This document shows, piece after piece, positions 33,461 to 43,092 of a DNA stretch of 53,480 nt (positions within the stretch are counted from its first letter, which is position 1; each line of letters opens with the position of its first letter). The stretch is from Leptolinea sp. UBA4782 (GTDB taxonomy: Bacteria > Chloroflexota > Anaerolineae > Anaerolineales > Anaerolineaceae): assembly GCA_002403095.1 (NCBI GenBank), contig DHHC01000026.1, positions 1 through 53,480 on the forward strand, given 5' to 3'. The notes beneath the pieces are model-generated. The model worked only from the letters and a program-made list of their open reading frames with translations, searched no databases and was not told the DNA's origin. The position numbers and the translations under genes are program-made.

Positions 33461-33493
33461 CAACCCAACCAGACAACATGGTTGGGTTGTTCT
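33461..33493 (+). terminator. terminator after the helicase gene
   Basis: CAACCCAACCA (33461-33471) pairs with TGGTTGGGTTG (33479-33489), followed by TTCTC. Confidence 0.8.
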
Positions 33494-33654
33494 CTACTTT
33501 CTTCCGGGCAGCTGATCCATGGTATTCCAGTTGTGATGGATCGCTTTTTCCCCATGTTGAAATTCCGATTAACCGTGCTATGATAGTCAAGGATAAAATT
33601 TACCGGTGCCGGACCAGGTTACTGTTAGTTTTCCCTTTCTTCAGGAGGCTAACC

Positions 33655-34515
33655 ATGAAGGCAAACCTCATTTCACCCCGTGAACTGGGGGAGCGGATAG
33701 TCCTGGCTCTCTTTTTCATAGCAGCGGGTTTCCTCATTTTTACAAAATTCAGCCCTTACGGGCCCAAACCTACAGGCATTGGAAGTTACCTGGGCAGGAT
33801 CATCCTGATTGCAGGCCTGCTCTTGATCGCATTCATCTTGAAACGCAGCAGCTACAAGAAATACTGGCTGGTTCCCTATGGGCTTTTCATCATGGCGCTT
33901 GCAGTAACCCTGGATTGGATTTTCGGCCGTTTCCTGGTGGATACCTTGAATATTACGACCGACTCCCCCAGGGTAAACGCGTTAATGAAATTGAACGAAG
34001 CGGTACTGATCATCGTGGTGATCCTCTTTTTCACCCGGGTGTCCGGGTCAAGTTTCGGCTCCATTTACGTGCAGTGGGGCAACAGGAAATGGGGCATCAT
34101 TATAGGGCTGACCACATTCATTCTGTCAGTTGCCGTCTCCGGCCTCGGGGCAAAATACTTGTTCATGGCGCAGAACCTTACCCTCGAACGCGTGGTCCCA
34201 TGGATCCCTTGGCTTCTGATCTATGTCCTGTCAAACGGTGCCATGGAAGAACTGCTTTTCCGCGGATTGTTTTTACAGAAACTGGAACCCTTTTTTGGAA
34301 AACTGCTTTCAAATATCCTGATTGCATTTGTCTTTACCAGCCTGCATTCATTTGCGAATTACACTTCAGAAATGACAATTTTCATCGCTGTCGTGACCTT
34401 GCTTGCCATCCTGTGGGGATACATCATGCAAAAAACCAGCAGCGCACTGGCATCCATCCTCTTCCATGCCGGTATGGATGTTTCCATCATGCTGGGCATG
34501 TTTTCAAACCTGTAA
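33655..34515 (+). CDS. CPBP family intramembrane metalloprotease
   Basis: This 286-residue protein with about eight helices has the CPBP (CAAX protease and bacteriocin-processing) motifs: MEELLFRGLFLQKL (EExxxR), FVFTSLHSFANY (FxxxH) and ILFHAGMD (HxxxD). Family members cleave within the membrane or act in bacteriocin self-protection; the target here is unknown. The start at 33655 follows AGGAGGC; in-frame sequence back to 33376 overlaps the helicase end and terminator and is not coding. An ABC exporter pair follows at once. Confidence 0.9.
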   Translation: MKANLISPRELGERIVLALFFIAAGFLIFTKFSPYGPKPTGIGSYLGRIILIAGLLLIAFILKRSSYKKYWLVPYGLFIMALAVTLDWIFGRFLVDTLNITTDSPRVNALMKLNEAVLIIVVILFFTRVSGSSFGSIYVQWGNRKWGIIIGLTTFILSVAVSGLGAKYLFMAQNLTLERVVPWIPWLLIYVLSNGAMEELLFRGLFLQKLEPFFGKLLSNILIAFVFTSLHSFANYTSEMTIFIAVVTLLAILWGYIMQKTSSALASILFHAGMDVSIMLGMFSNL

Positions 34516-34540
34516 TGCCGCCGGGCAAGTTTCTGCGCTA

Positions 34541-34549
34541 TGATATAGT
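34541..34549 (+). promoter_or_regulatory. extended -10 promoter for the ABC exporter pair
   Basis: TGATATAGT (TATAGT at 34544-34549), the same nine bases as upstream of the ATL gene at 8857. A transcript starting about 34556 agrees with a start codon at 34577 rather than 34562. Confidence 0.45.
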
Positions 34550-34576
34550 CGCGAATATTAAGTGAGAGGACGAGAA

Positions 34577-35494
34577 TTGGCAACAGCGATCGTTACGGTG
34601 AAGGATTTCCGTAAACAATACGGCTCATTCACTGCCGTAGATGGGATATCTTTCGAGATCCACGAGGGAGAAATTTTTGGGCTGCTGGGTCCCAACGGGG
34701 CTGGGAAAACCAGCACCCTGGAATGTCTGGAAGGGCTGCGTAAACCGGACGGCGGCTCCTTGCAGATCGCCGGGCTTAACCCGGCTGCGGAATCACAGAA
34801 ATTGCGCAACCTGATCGGTGTCCAGCTCCAGGCTGCCGGCCTGCCGGAGAGTATCACCCCGCGCGAAGCCATGCGCTTGTTTTGCTCTTACCATAATGTT
34901 GCCCCCCGGTATGACCTGCTGGAACGGCTGGGCATCAGCGAGAAAAGCCAAACCCAGTTCTATGAGCTCTCAGCAGGACAACAAAGGCGGCTGGTGCTGG
35001 CCCTGGCTGTTGCCCATGATCCCAAAGTGCTCTTCCTGGATGAGCCAACCGCTGGGCTGGATGTGGCATCACGGGTTGAGCTGCATTCCCTCATGGAAGA
35101 GCTACAGGCCAAAGGAACCACTATCCTCCTGGCAACCCACGACATGGCTGAGGCTGAGGATATGTCCGACCGGGTAGCAATCTTGCTCAAGGGCAAGCTG
35201 GCAGCTATCGGCACCCCCATGCAGATCACCGCGACCGGTGCTGGATTGACCAGGATCTCCGTCCGCACCGAGTGTGATTCCCTGCTCCACCCTGTGATCA
35301 CTTTCCCGTCTGTTCAACACTTCAAGGTCGAAGAACAATACATCATTTACTTCAGCCAGAATGTCGGCGCAACCCTGGCCGATATCATGGCATCAATTAA
35401 TTTACACAAAGACACCATTATTGACCTGAGGGTGGAGCGCCCCTCCCTGGAAGACCGCTTCCTGGAAATTACCAGCAGGGGAGGTGTCCGATGA
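34577..35494 (+). CDS. ABC-2 type exporter, ATP-binding protein
   Basis: This 305-residue ATPase has Walker A GLLGPNGAGKTST, signature LSAGQQRRLVLA (Ser-Ala-Gly-Gln), Walker B VLFLDEPTAGLD and the H-loop ATHD. A C-terminal extension of about 80 residues is typical of the DrrA/CcmA-like drug and polymer exporters. The start is taken as TTG 34577, with GAGAGGACGAG just upstream; GTG 34562 is the alternative. Its stop overlaps the permease ATG by four bases. Confidence 0.93.
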   Translation: MATAIVTVKDFRKQYGSFTAVDGISFEIHEGEIFGLLGPNGAGKTSTLECLEGLRKPDGGSLQIAGLNPAAESQKLRNLIGVQLQAAGLPESITPREAMRLFCSYHNVAPRYDLLERLGISEKSQTQFYELSAGQQRRLVLALAVAHDPKVLFLDEPTAGLDVASRVELHSLMEELQAKGTTILLATHDMAEAEDMSDRVAILLKGKLAAIGTPMQITATGAGLTRISVRTECDSLLHPVITFPSVQHFKVEEQYIIYFSQNVGATLADIMASINLHKDTIIDLRVERPSLEDRFLEITSRGGVR

Positions 35495-36303
35495 AAGCAT
35501 TCATGAACCACCTTGCGTTTGAATTTGGGACCGGGGTACGTAATAAGAACCTGCTGCTGATGAATTACCTTTTCCCTTTAGGTTTCTACCTCTTGATGGG
35601 TTTCATCATGCCGGCGATCAACCAGCCTTTCCGCGAAACGCTCATTCCAGCCATGGTGGTCTTTGCGATACTTTCTGCAGCCATGCTGGGCATCCCTGAT
35701 CCGCTGGTAAATGCCAGGGAGAATGGGATATTCCGCAGTTATAAGATCAACGGCGTCCCAGCTTTGTCCATCCTGGTTATCCCGGTAATTACAACCACGC
35801 TGCACCTGCTGATCATTTCATTTATCATCACAATGTCAGCCCCTTTGCTTTTCGCAGTAACTTACCCTGTTAACCTGTCCGGGTTTATCCTGACCTTCAT
35901 TGCAATGGCTATGGCCAGCTGCGGTACAGCAGTCTTGATCGGCGTAGTAGCTTCCAGTTCGAGGATGACTGTTCTGTGGTCGCAGCTGATCTTTGTGCCA
36001 TCCATGCTGCTGGGCGGGGTGATGATCCCGTACAGCATGCTACCGGGGGCTGCCGGTAAGATATCGCAGATCCTGCCAGCCACCCATGCCATGAATGCAT
36101 TTCGGGGATTAGCAATGGGCCTGCAGGCTGATTTTTCAGCCTGGGGATCCATCATCATCCTGGTGCTTACAGGAATTTTCGGGTTTGGGCTGGCATTATT
36201 CCTTTTCAGCTGGGACAGCCGTAATACCAGGCGCCGCGGACCCGCCTGGCTGGCTTTCCTGGTACTGCTGCCAAGCATCGCAGGGATGTTTTTCCTCGGG
36301 TAA
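35491..36303 (+). CDS. ABC-2 type exporter, permease protein
   Basis: This 270-residue permease has six predicted helices of the ABC-2 type (MNYLFPLGFYLLMGFIMP; VFAILSAAMLGIPDPLVNAR; SQLIFVPSMLLGGVMIPYSM, the usual last-third motif). It is translationally coupled to the ATPase gene through ATGA. The substrate may be a drug, lipid or glycopolymer. No sensor or regulator gene adjoins. Confidence 0.92.
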   Translation: MKAFMNHLAFEFGTGVRNKNLLLMNYLFPLGFYLLMGFIMPAINQPFRETLIPAMVVFAILSAAMLGIPDPLVNARENGIFRSYKINGVPALSILVIPVITTTLHLLIISFIITMSAPLLFAVTYPVNLSGFILTFIAMAMASCGTAVLIGVVASSSRMTVLWSQLIFVPSMLLGGVMIPYSMLPGAAGKISQILPATHAMNAFRGLAMGLQADFSAWGSIIILVLTGIFGFGLALFLFSWDSRNTRRRGPAWLAFLVLLPSIAGMFFLG

Positions 36304-36374
36304 GCTGTCTCCTGTTTTCCATCTGACCCGTCTATGATTCTGCCAGTATGACCCTGGCGATTCCGCATTTTTCC

Positions 36375-36697
36375 CTATTCGAACTGGAAGCTGTCGAGGA
36401 AGTGGTTGTAATACTCCCATTCCTCTTTGTCACCGGTATGCAGGATGACAATGGTGTACAGTTGCCCGTTATGGACAAAGTAGTAACGGTCATCGGCATA
36501 GGACTGCTCGCTGCGCGGCTTGCGGGTATGTACCGCAATAACCCCGGCGATATCCCGGTTTTCAGCGAGTTCCTAGCCTAACAGGTAGTGGTCTTGCAGC
36601 CATTCACCAGGTCAGCGCCATCAGCCGGGTGATAATCAGGGTTGTCAACCGGGTGGCTCACATAGAATTCCTGCCAGGCGCGAAAGCCGGTTTATAG
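36375..36697 (-). pseudogene. remnant of a small protein gene, frameshifted
   Basis: Two minus-strand frames carry protein-like sequence that belongs together. The upstream part reads FRAWQEFYVSHPVDNPDYHP and continues to a TAG at about 36578. The downstream part reads AGVIAVHTRKPRSEQSYADD, then YYFVHNGQLYTIVILHTGDK, and ends at a TAG (36375-36377). The C-terminal part resembles small lipoprotein or secreted domains that end in a surface-exposed strand-turn-helix (FLDSFQFE), but I cannot name the family. No start or signal sequence remains. Beyond it, to 36859, I see no further gene. Confidence 0.65.
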
Positions 36698-36859
36698 TGA
36701 ACATGGAATGAGTATAAACTATGCCGTTACGTTAATGTCAAGGGCATTTGCATAAAAATACAGGTTAAAGCCCATGCTTGCCTTCCGGCTGTGCTTCATG
36801 TCATAATAGATTTTTACTGCAATGCATAATAACTTCATTCTGCCAGTGATGGACACATT

Positions 36860-37801
36860 ATGAACCCAGCCAGGCAAGCTCCCCGTAAGAAATCTCCGAA
36901 ACCGCTCATCATCATCCTGCTGCTCATTCTGGTTGTGGCGCCAGCCATAGCCGGATTGTGGTTCCTGATTTCCAACCGGACCAATGGAAAAATCATCTCC
37001 TCAGGCGAGACACGCCTCTACCTGCTGTATGTTCCGGAATCATATGACCCGGGCTCACCCGCGCCGCTGGTATTCAACATCCATGGGTATGCCCAGTGGC
37101 CGGCTAACCAGAAGGATATCAGCAACTGGAATGACCTGGCAGATGAGGAAGGTTTTATCGTGGTGTATCCGATGGGAACCGGCCTGCCTCTGCACTGGGC
37201 AACCAGCGCTGCGGTGGATAAGTCGCCAGAAGCGATGAAAGAAGTAACCTTCTTCTCGGACCTGATCGATAAACTTTCTACAGAATACAACATCGACCCG
37301 CAGCGTATTTATGCCAGCGGCCTCTCTAACGGCGGAGGAATGTCATTCATGCTTTCCTGCACCCTGGCTGACCGCATCGCTGCCATTGGAACTGTCTCAG
37401 GCACTTACCTTTACCCTTGGGAGAGCTGCAGCCCGGCACGCCCCGTTCCGCTGATTGCTTTTCACGGGGTAGTGGATGAAATTGTCCCCTATTATGGGGG
37501 ACCGTCGCAGATGTTCTATATCCCCTTCCCGAATATCCCTGAATGGATGGCAGAATATGCCCGCCGGAACGGCTGTACCGCTGAGAACCAGCTGCCAGCA
37601 CAGGGTCAGGTAACCGGGTGGCACTATACAGGCTGCAATCAAAACGCTGATGTGATCTTTTACACTATCGCAGACGGTGGGCACAGCTGGCCGGGGGGAG
37701 ACCCGCTGCCAGAGTTTATCGTCGGCAAGACATCACAGGAAATTGATGCCACCAGGGCGATGTGGCAGTTCTTCCAGGGACACCCATTAATCAACCAGTA
37801 A
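36860..37801 (+). CDS. secreted esterase of the PHB-depolymerase/LpqC (CE1-like) family
   Basis: The 313-residue protein has a basic N-terminus and one helix (about residues 15-37) that acts as signal anchor. The alpha/beta-hydrolase domain shows VFNIHGYAQW, the nucleophile GLSNGGGMS, AFHGVVDEIVPY (acid) and the His-containing DGGHSWPGG. Relatives cleave polyhydroxybutyrate, feruloyl or acetyl esters of plant polysaccharide outside the cell. Cys pairs near SCTLAD, ESCSPARP and GCTAENQ and GCNQNAD suggest disulphides, as in this family. Its stop overlaps the convergent minus-strand gene by 11 bases. Confidence 0.9.
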   Translation: MNPARQAPRKKSPKPLIIILLLILVVAPAIAGLWFLISNRTNGKIISSGETRLYLLYVPESYDPGSPAPLVFNIHGYAQWPANQKDISNWNDLADEEGFIVVYPMGTGLPLHWATSAAVDKSPEAMKEVTFFSDLIDKLSTEYNIDPQRIYASGLSNGGGMSFMLSCTLADRIAAIGTVSGTYLYPWESCSPARPVPLIAFHGVVDEIVPYYGGPSQMFYIPFPNIPEWMAEYARRNGCTAENQLPAQGQVTGWHYTGCNQNADVIFYTIADGGHSWPGGDPLPEFIVGKTSQEIDATRAMWQFFQGHPLINQ

Positions 37802-38873
37802 ACTGCTGGCAGGCAGCCACTGCCCCAGCCAGTTTCACCGCCAGGTAATCCAGCTGCTTGCGGTTAATGCGCTGGTCAACCGGCAGGGTGAGCATGCTGC
37901 CAGCCATTTCTACCGCAAGGCTGTTCGTGCGGGTAACGGGATGGGAAATGATCTCATCCCAGTGCACCAGCAGGCTGATTTCAGCATCCCCCAGCATATC
38001 CAGCACCATGTCCCGGATGGAGGGATCCAGGTAAACTGGCAGCCCGTACGGGGCAACACCTTCAGGTAAACTGGTGAAGAGCGGGTTAACCCCGGGAATG
38101 GAACCGGCCTGCTCCAGCAGGTACAGGAAATTCTCTCGGCGGATTCGCCTCATCCCCTGCCAGTCGAGGCGCTCAATGCGCCCTTTTTCAACTTCATCCC
38201 CGTTTACCACGCCGTCTATCCCATAAAAACGTTCGGCTTGCTCATAAAGCTCCTGCAGTTCTTCCCGGTCATCCCCGCCCGTGAGCAGATACCCCGCCAG
38301 GCGCTGGCGGTAAGCACGGATCAACGGCAGGCGCCGGTTGGGTTTCCCGGTGTAACGGCTGATGATGGGCTGCAGGTCAAACCGGGTTTTAAGGTATCCG
38401 CCATCGTAAGGCGCCAGCTTGCGCAGGCTGTTGAAGACATAGTCCCCAATGCTGTCCTGCGGAAATCCAGCCTGGGCATTATCTTCGACCACCAGGATGC
38501 CATGCTGCTGCAGGCTGCGGATGAAAAGCTGCACTGAGGGCGCAGGCGGGAAACCGAAGTAATTGATGAAGTAAAAAACATCCCCTTCTGCAGCCAATCG
38601 GGCAACCTGGTCGATGTTGATCGTCAGGTCACGGCTGACTTCATAGAAAGCAGACTGCAAGCCAGCCAGCTGCAGGGCACGGATAATGCTCGGGCACAGG
38701 TAAGCCGGCAGCAGCATACGCCTGCACCCTTTTCCGCGCAGAGATTCCCCGATGACCCGCAGGCAAGCCTGACCGCCGTTCAGGAAGTACATCCCGCCGG
38801 TATCCAGGCTGGGCTGGTCAGTCATCCAGCGGCCGTCATAGGAAAATTCACCGCCAACAAACAAGCTCCTCAT
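37791..38873 (-). CDS. DegT/DnrJ/EryC1-like PLP-dependent enzyme
   Basis: The 360 residues have the aminotransferase fold of sugar aminotransferases: FLNGGQACLRVI near the start, VFYFINYFGF, the PLP-ring Asp in LVVEDNAQAG, and FNSLRKLAPYDGG, in which Lys is the probable Schiff-base residue. The usual C-terminal HxxY/F substrate loop is divergent, so this is an unusual branch. Families of this kind build amino-sugars of lipopolysaccharide or antibiotics. No sugar-nucleotide genes lie alongside. The ATG has AAAGG immediately before it; alternative starts are poor. Confidence 0.82.
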   Translation of the reverse strand: MRSLFVGGEFSYDGRWMTDQPSLDTGGMYFLNGGQACLRVIGESLRGKGCRRMLLPAYLCPSIIRALQLAGLQSAFYEVSRDLTINIDQVARLAAEGDVFYFINYFGFPPAPSVQLFIRSLQQHGILVVEDNAQAGFPQDSIGDYVFNSLRKLAPYDGGYLKTRFDLQPIISRYTGKPNRRLPLIRAYRQRLAGYLLTGGDDREELQELYEQAERFYGIDGVVNGDEVEKGRIERLDWQGMRRIRRENFLYLLEQAGSIPGVNPLFTSLPEGVAPYGLPVYLDPSIRDMVLDMLGDAEISLLVHWDEIISHPVTRTNSLAVEMAGSMLTLPVDQRINRKQLDYLAVKLAGAVAACQQFTG

Positions 38874-38942
38874 CCTTTCAAGCCATATTGTAGTGTAAAT
38901 TCAGATACAATACCTGCAATAAAATGCATACCTGGAGGTTGG

Positions 38943-39310
38943 ATGGAAGACAAACAATTGATGGATTACATGGGGCAGTACACCCCGGAGGTCCAGGAGT
39001 TGATCTTCAAGGTGCGCACCATGCTGGAAAGAGATCTGCCGGATGCGTTGGAATTTGTGGATATCCCTTCCAGGATCATTGCTTACGGTTACAGCCCGAA
39101 ATAAAAGGACCTTGTTTGCGCCATCGCCCCTTATGCAAATTACATCAACCTGATTTTTCCATCGAAACCCGGTTATCTGACCCCCTTAAAATATTGGCGG
39201 GCACCGGAAGGCGCGCCCGCCATGTCAAAATTCAAAGTCTGAACGATACAGAGAAGCCCGGCATTGCAGAGCAGGTTCGCGAAGCAGATCTGCTCACCCG
39301 CGGCCGTTAA
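38943..39310 (+). pseudogene. DUF1801-type protein, stop codon and frameshift
   Basis: From ATG 38943 (preceded by GGAGG) the frame reads MEDKQLMDYMGQYTPEVQEL and then RIIAYGYSPK, followed by an in-frame TAA, then KDLVCAIAPYANYINLIF. A shift to the next frame gives DPLKILAGTGRRARHVKIQS and ends at 39310. Joined, this is a complete DUF1801 (YdhG-like) protein of about 120 residues, with one nonsense mutation where a Met or other residue stands in relatives and one indel. It is broken and convergent with typA. Confidence 0.85.
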
Positions 39311-39311
39311 T

Positions 39312-41168
39312 CTATTCTTCCATCAACTCTTTGGCTTTTTTCACCTGCTTGCCACGCTCTTCCGAGTCAAGGATGCGCTTGCGGATGCGCAGGTTTAGCG
39401 GGGTAACCTCCAGCAGCTCATCCTCGCCCAGGAACTCGATCATCTCATCCAGGCTCATACTGCGGGGGGTATTCAAACGTACCTCGATATCCTTGTTGGA
39501 TGAGCGCATATTGGTCAGGTGTTTCTTCTTGCACACATTGATCACCAGGTCGCCCAGGCGGGGCTGTTCGCCAATGACCATACCTTCATACACTTCAACA
39601 CCCGCCCCATAGAACAGGGTGCCGCGCTCTTCAGCGTTCTTCAACCCGTAACTGGTGGTTATGCCTGGTTCCCATGCCACCAGGCTGCCCGTCAGGCGCG
39701 AGGTGATCGACTTGACCAGCGGTAAATAACCATGGAATAGAGTGTTGATCACCCCCATACCGCGCGTAGCCGTCATGAACTGGTAACGGAAACCAAGCAA
39801 ACCGCGTGTCGGAGCCAGGTAGGTCAGGTGTACACTGCCCGAGTTGCTGTCCTGCATATCCAGCATTTGGCCGCGCCGGTTGCCGAGCATCTCGACCACC
39901 ACACCGACACTGTCTTTGCTGGTCTCAATATGCACTTCCTCAAACGGCTCCAGCATTTCCCCGCCCTCGCCCTGCTTAAAAATCACCTCGGGACGCGATA
40001 CCTGGAATTCATAACCTTCGCGCCGCATGGTTTCGATCAGGATAACCAGGTGCAGCTCGCCGCGCCCGGAAACCAGGAAGGTATCCGTTGATTCGGTTTC
40101 CTCCACCCGCAGGGCAACGTTGCGCTGCAATTCATTAAACAACCGCTCACGCAAGTTGCGCGAGGTGCCCCAGCGGCCGTCCTTGCCTGCCATGGGTGAG
40201 GTATTCACACCAAAGGTCATGCGGATGGTAGGTTCTTCCACCCGGATGGGCTCCAGGGCGGTTGGGTTCTCAGGGTCTGCTAGCGTTTCGCCGATAGCAA
40301 TACCTTCTAGCCCGGCCAGGGCGATGATCTCGCCGGCTTCAGCCTGTTCCACCTCTACCCGCTCGAGCCCCTGGTGTACATACAGGTAGCGGGCGCGCTC
40401 AGGAAGGGTTTCGCCATCCAGGGTCATGCGTGCCAGCGGGTCGCCAGCATGGATGGTCCCGGCGAAGATGCGGCCGACTGCTGTAACACCGCGGTAATCG
40501 TCATACCCGAGCGTGGTAACCAGCATTTGCAGGGGAGCATCCTTATCCACTTTCGGGCAGGGAATGGAGCGTAGAATCGTCTCAAACAAAGGCTGCAGGT
40601 CGGGACCCAGTTCGGGGGTCAGGCTGGCACGCCCGGCAACTGCATTGGCATACACTACCGGGAAATTTGCCTGCTCGTCAGATGCACCCAGCTCAATGAA
40701 CAGGTCAAAGGTTTTGTTGAGGGTTGCAGTCGGGTCAGCATCCTTGCGGTCAACTTTATTGATCACCACCACGGCATGATGGCCGCGTTCGAGCGCCTTT
40801 TTCAACACAAAGCGGGTTTGCGGCATGGGGCCTTCGGCAGCATCCACCAGCAGCAGAACGCCATCAACCATGTTCATCACGCGCTCTACTTCGCCGCCGA
40901 AATCGGCATGGCCGGGGGTATCCACTATATTGATTTTGACATTTTGCCTGGTGAGGGGATCAACGATCTGGATGGCAGTGTTCTTCGCCAGGATAGTAAT
41001 CCCGCGTTCGCGTTCCAGGTCATTTGAGTCCATCACCCGTTCGGCAACCTGCTGGTTGGCGCGGAAGGTGTGCGCCTGTCTCAACAGCCCATCCACCAGG
41101 GTGGTCTTTCCGTGGTCAACATGGGCGATAATGGCAATATTACGGAGGTCAGTTCGTTCTTTCAGCAT
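39312..41168 (-). CDS. typA: translational GTPase TypA/BipA
   Basis: TypA binds 70S ribosomes and helps large-subunit assembly and stress growth. The 618 residues show G1 AHVDHGKTT, G2 RERGITI, G3 DTPGHADFGGEV and G4 NKVDRKDADP, the EF-Tu-like domain 2, then EF-G-like domains III and V and the TypA-specific C-terminal domain (GLLGFRYQFMTATRG; SLDEMIEFLGEDELLEVTP). The length matches the family. The Shine-Dalgarno is a run of AAAGAGAAAG. Confidence 0.98.
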   Translation of the reverse strand: MLKERTDLRNIAIIAHVDHGKTTLVDGLLRQAHTFRANQQVAERVMDSNDLERERGITILAKNTAIQIVDPLTRQNVKINIVDTPGHADFGGEVERVMNMVDGVLLLVDAAEGPMPQTRFVLKKALERGHHAVVVINKVDRKDADPTATLNKTFDLFIELGASDEQANFPVVYANAVAGRASLTPELGPDLQPLFETILRSIPCPKVDKDAPLQMLVTTLGYDDYRGVTAVGRIFAGTIHAGDPLARMTLDGETLPERARYLYVHQGLERVEVEQAEAGEIIALAGLEGIAIGETLADPENPTALEPIRVEEPTIRMTFGVNTSPMAGKDGRWGTSRNLRERLFNELQRNVALRVEETESTDTFLVSGRGELHLVILIETMRREGYEFQVSRPEVIFKQGEGGEMLEPFEEVHIETSKDSVGVVVEMLGNRRGQMLDMQDSNSGSVHLTYLAPTRGLLGFRYQFMTATRGMGVINTLFHGYLPLVKSITSRLTGSLVAWEPGITTSYGLKNAEERGTLFYGAGVEVYEGMVIGEQPRLGDLVINVCKKKHLTNMRSSNKDIEVRLNTPRSMSLDEMIEFLGEDELLEVTPLNLRIRKRILDSEERGKQVKKAKELMEE

Positions 41169-41303
41169 ACTTTCTCTTTCTTTCTGTCAACTCTTTCAGA
41201 CAAGCGAGAAAGTATACACCAAAAAAGGAATGGCGTGTGCAGGAGTTACTCCCGGCTACCAATTGGAATGAATCCATTTCTGCACATTCAATTTGAGGTT
41301 TGC

Positions 41304-42065
41304 TCAGGAAAGGAAGTAATACAACGCCACTGTCAGCCCAATGCCCACCACCAGCCAGCGCAAGGTAGCCGGCTTAACCTTGCTGGCAATCCTGCCCCCC
41401 AGCATGCCACCCAGCAGGGCAAAGACGGCCATGACCGCAGCTACCGGCCATAAAACATTGCCCGAAAAGACAAAAAAGACCGCCGCGGCAACATTGACGC
41501 TGAGCGAAATGACCTGTTTGAGGGCATTGAGCTTGGTCAGCGAGTCATTGAGGGTCAGGCCAAGCACAGCGATAACGATAACACTCAAACCTGCGCCAAA
41601 GTAACCACCGTAAACGGCGGCAAATGCTACCGGTACCACCGACCACAGGATGTGGTCGCTGCTGGCTCCGGCACGGGTAAGACGGTTGTTAACGAATTTT
41701 CGCACCGGGTCGGATACCGCCAGCAGCAGCGCAGCCACCAGGATCAGGTAAGGCACGATCTCGCGGAACAGCTTTTCGCCTGTCTGCAGCAACAGGATGC
41801 CGCCCAGGATGCCGCCAACCACCCCGATCGGAACATAATACACCAGGCGCTTTTTCTGCGCCTTTAAATCTTCGCGCTGGGCTAACGCACCGCCCAGGTA
41901 ACCGGGGCAGAGCGCTACCGTGTTGGTGATGTTGGCAACCACAGCCGGTATGCCCAGGGCGGTCAGGACGGGGAATGTGATCAGGGTGCCTCCGCCTGCC
42001 AGCGCGTTTATTGCCCCGGCAGCCAGCGCTGCAACACCAATAATGACATAATCAAGGATTTCCAT
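41304..42065 (-). CDS. TauE/SafE-family sulfite-exporter-type permease
   Basis: This 253-residue integral membrane protein has about eight helices in two repeats, each opening with the family motif (AGAINALAGGGTLITFPVL; VYGGYFGAGLSVIVIAVLG). TauE/SafE proteins export small sulfonates, sulfite or organic anions, or import thiosulfate-type compounds. The real substrate is unknown here. It is on the same strand as the ROK kinase 86 bases upstream, possibly by chance. Confidence 0.88.
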   Translation of the reverse strand: MEILDYVIIGVAALAAGAINALAGGGTLITFPVLTALGIPAVVANITNTVALCPGYLGGALAQREDLKAQKKRLVYYVPIGVVGGILGGILLLQTGEKLFREIVPYLILVAALLLAVSDPVRKFVNNRLTRAGASSDHILWSVVPVAFAAVYGGYFGAGLSVIVIAVLGLTLNDSLTKLNALKQVISLSVNVAAAVFFVFSGNVLWPVAAVMAVFALLGGMLGGRIASKVKPATLRWLVVGIGLTVALYYFLS

Positions 42066-42151
42066 GCAGACTTCTTTGTACCAAGGATAAGTTGTTGAAG
42101 TATACCCGAACCAGCGCAGAAAGGCAGCCTCGACGTTTCATTTCCTGTTAT

Positions 42152-43057
42152 TTAGGCTTCTATTTTTCCCAGGTCTTTCGCCAGGGCAACTGCCCCCAGC
42201 ATGCCTGAACGCGTCCCCAGGCCTGGTGCAACTATGTAACTTTCAATATTGGCCAAAATGTTGGGCGTGTGGATATAGCCATTCAGGACCATCCGCACTT
42301 TTTGCTGCACCTTCTGCAGCAATCCTGCCCGCTGCATGACACCCCCACCCAAAACAATCCGCTTGGGAGAAAGGGTCAATACCAGGTTGGCAACCCCAAG
42401 TGCCAGGTAATCAGCTTCCAACTGCCAGGCCGGGTGGTCATCGCCCAGGGTTTCAGCAGGCTGCCCCCAGCGCTGGTTCATGGCAGTACCTGAAGCCATG
42501 CCTTCCAGGCAAGCACCATGAAACGGGCAGACCCCATCAAACGGGTCAAGGTCGGTGTCGCGCGGGAGCAGCAGGTGCCCGGCTTCGCTGTGCAATAAGC
42601 CGTGCAGCGGCCTGCCATTTACCAGTGTTCCCACCCCAATACCCGTGCCGACCGTAACGTAAACAAACGGATCCAAGGACCGGTTGGCTTCAACCCAGGT
42701 GTGTTCGCCGTAAGCGGCAGCATTGACATCCGTCTCGAATGCTACCGGCACACCCAGGGCTCGCTGTAAAGGGCTGTAAAAATCGGTCATGCTCCAACCC
42801 GGTTTTGGCGTATACGTGATGTACCCGAAGGTAGGCGACCCGGGCTGCAGATCTACCGGGCCAAAGGTGCCGATCCCGAGGGCTACCAGCTCGCCCCGGC
42901 TGGCATACGGCTGAAAGAACGCAATTGCGGCAGCAAGCGTCTCATGCGGGGTTGTGGTTGGTATGCGGGTTTCAGCAATGATGTCTTCAGGCGAGCGGGC
43001 AATCATGCAGTTGAACTTTGTCCCGCCAGCTTCAATGGCTCCGTACAGAGGCATCAT
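42152..43057 (-). CDS. ROK family sugar kinase, fructokinase-like
   Basis: The 301-residue kinase has the ATP-binding GAIEAGGTKFNC, the catalytic-base region VAFETDVNAAAYGEH, VTVGTGIGVG, and the ROK zinc site EAGHLLLPRDTDLDPFDG with CPFHGACLEGMASG (His and three Cys). The zinc-site spacing and length fit the bacterial fructokinases (ScrK/GmuE type) more than glucokinases. Three ATG codons lie close together; the one at 43057 is best placed after GGAGAG. It may form an operon with the toroid protein upstream (29-base gap). Confidence 0.88.
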   Translation of the reverse strand: MMPLYGAIEAGGTKFNCMIARSPEDIIAETRIPTTTPHETLAAAIAFFQPYASRGELVALGIGTFGPVDLQPGSPTFGYITYTPKPGWSMTDFYSPLQRALGVPVAFETDVNAAAYGEHTWVEANRSLDPFVYVTVGTGIGVGTLVNGRPLHGLLHSEAGHLLLPRDTDLDPFDGVCPFHGACLEGMASGTAMNQRWGQPAETLGDDHPAWQLEADYLALGVANLVLTLSPKRIVLGGGVMQRAGLLQKVQQKVRMVLNGYIHTPNILANIESYIVAPGLGTRSGMLGAVALAKDLGKIEA

Positions 43058-43092
43058 GGTCATCTCTCCACTTCAGGGTAATCCAGCCTATT

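Noticed and set aside
41211..41239. TATACT box as promoter of typA
   Set aside because: No acceptable -35 at 16-18 bp and no proper extended -10, so support is too weak to list.
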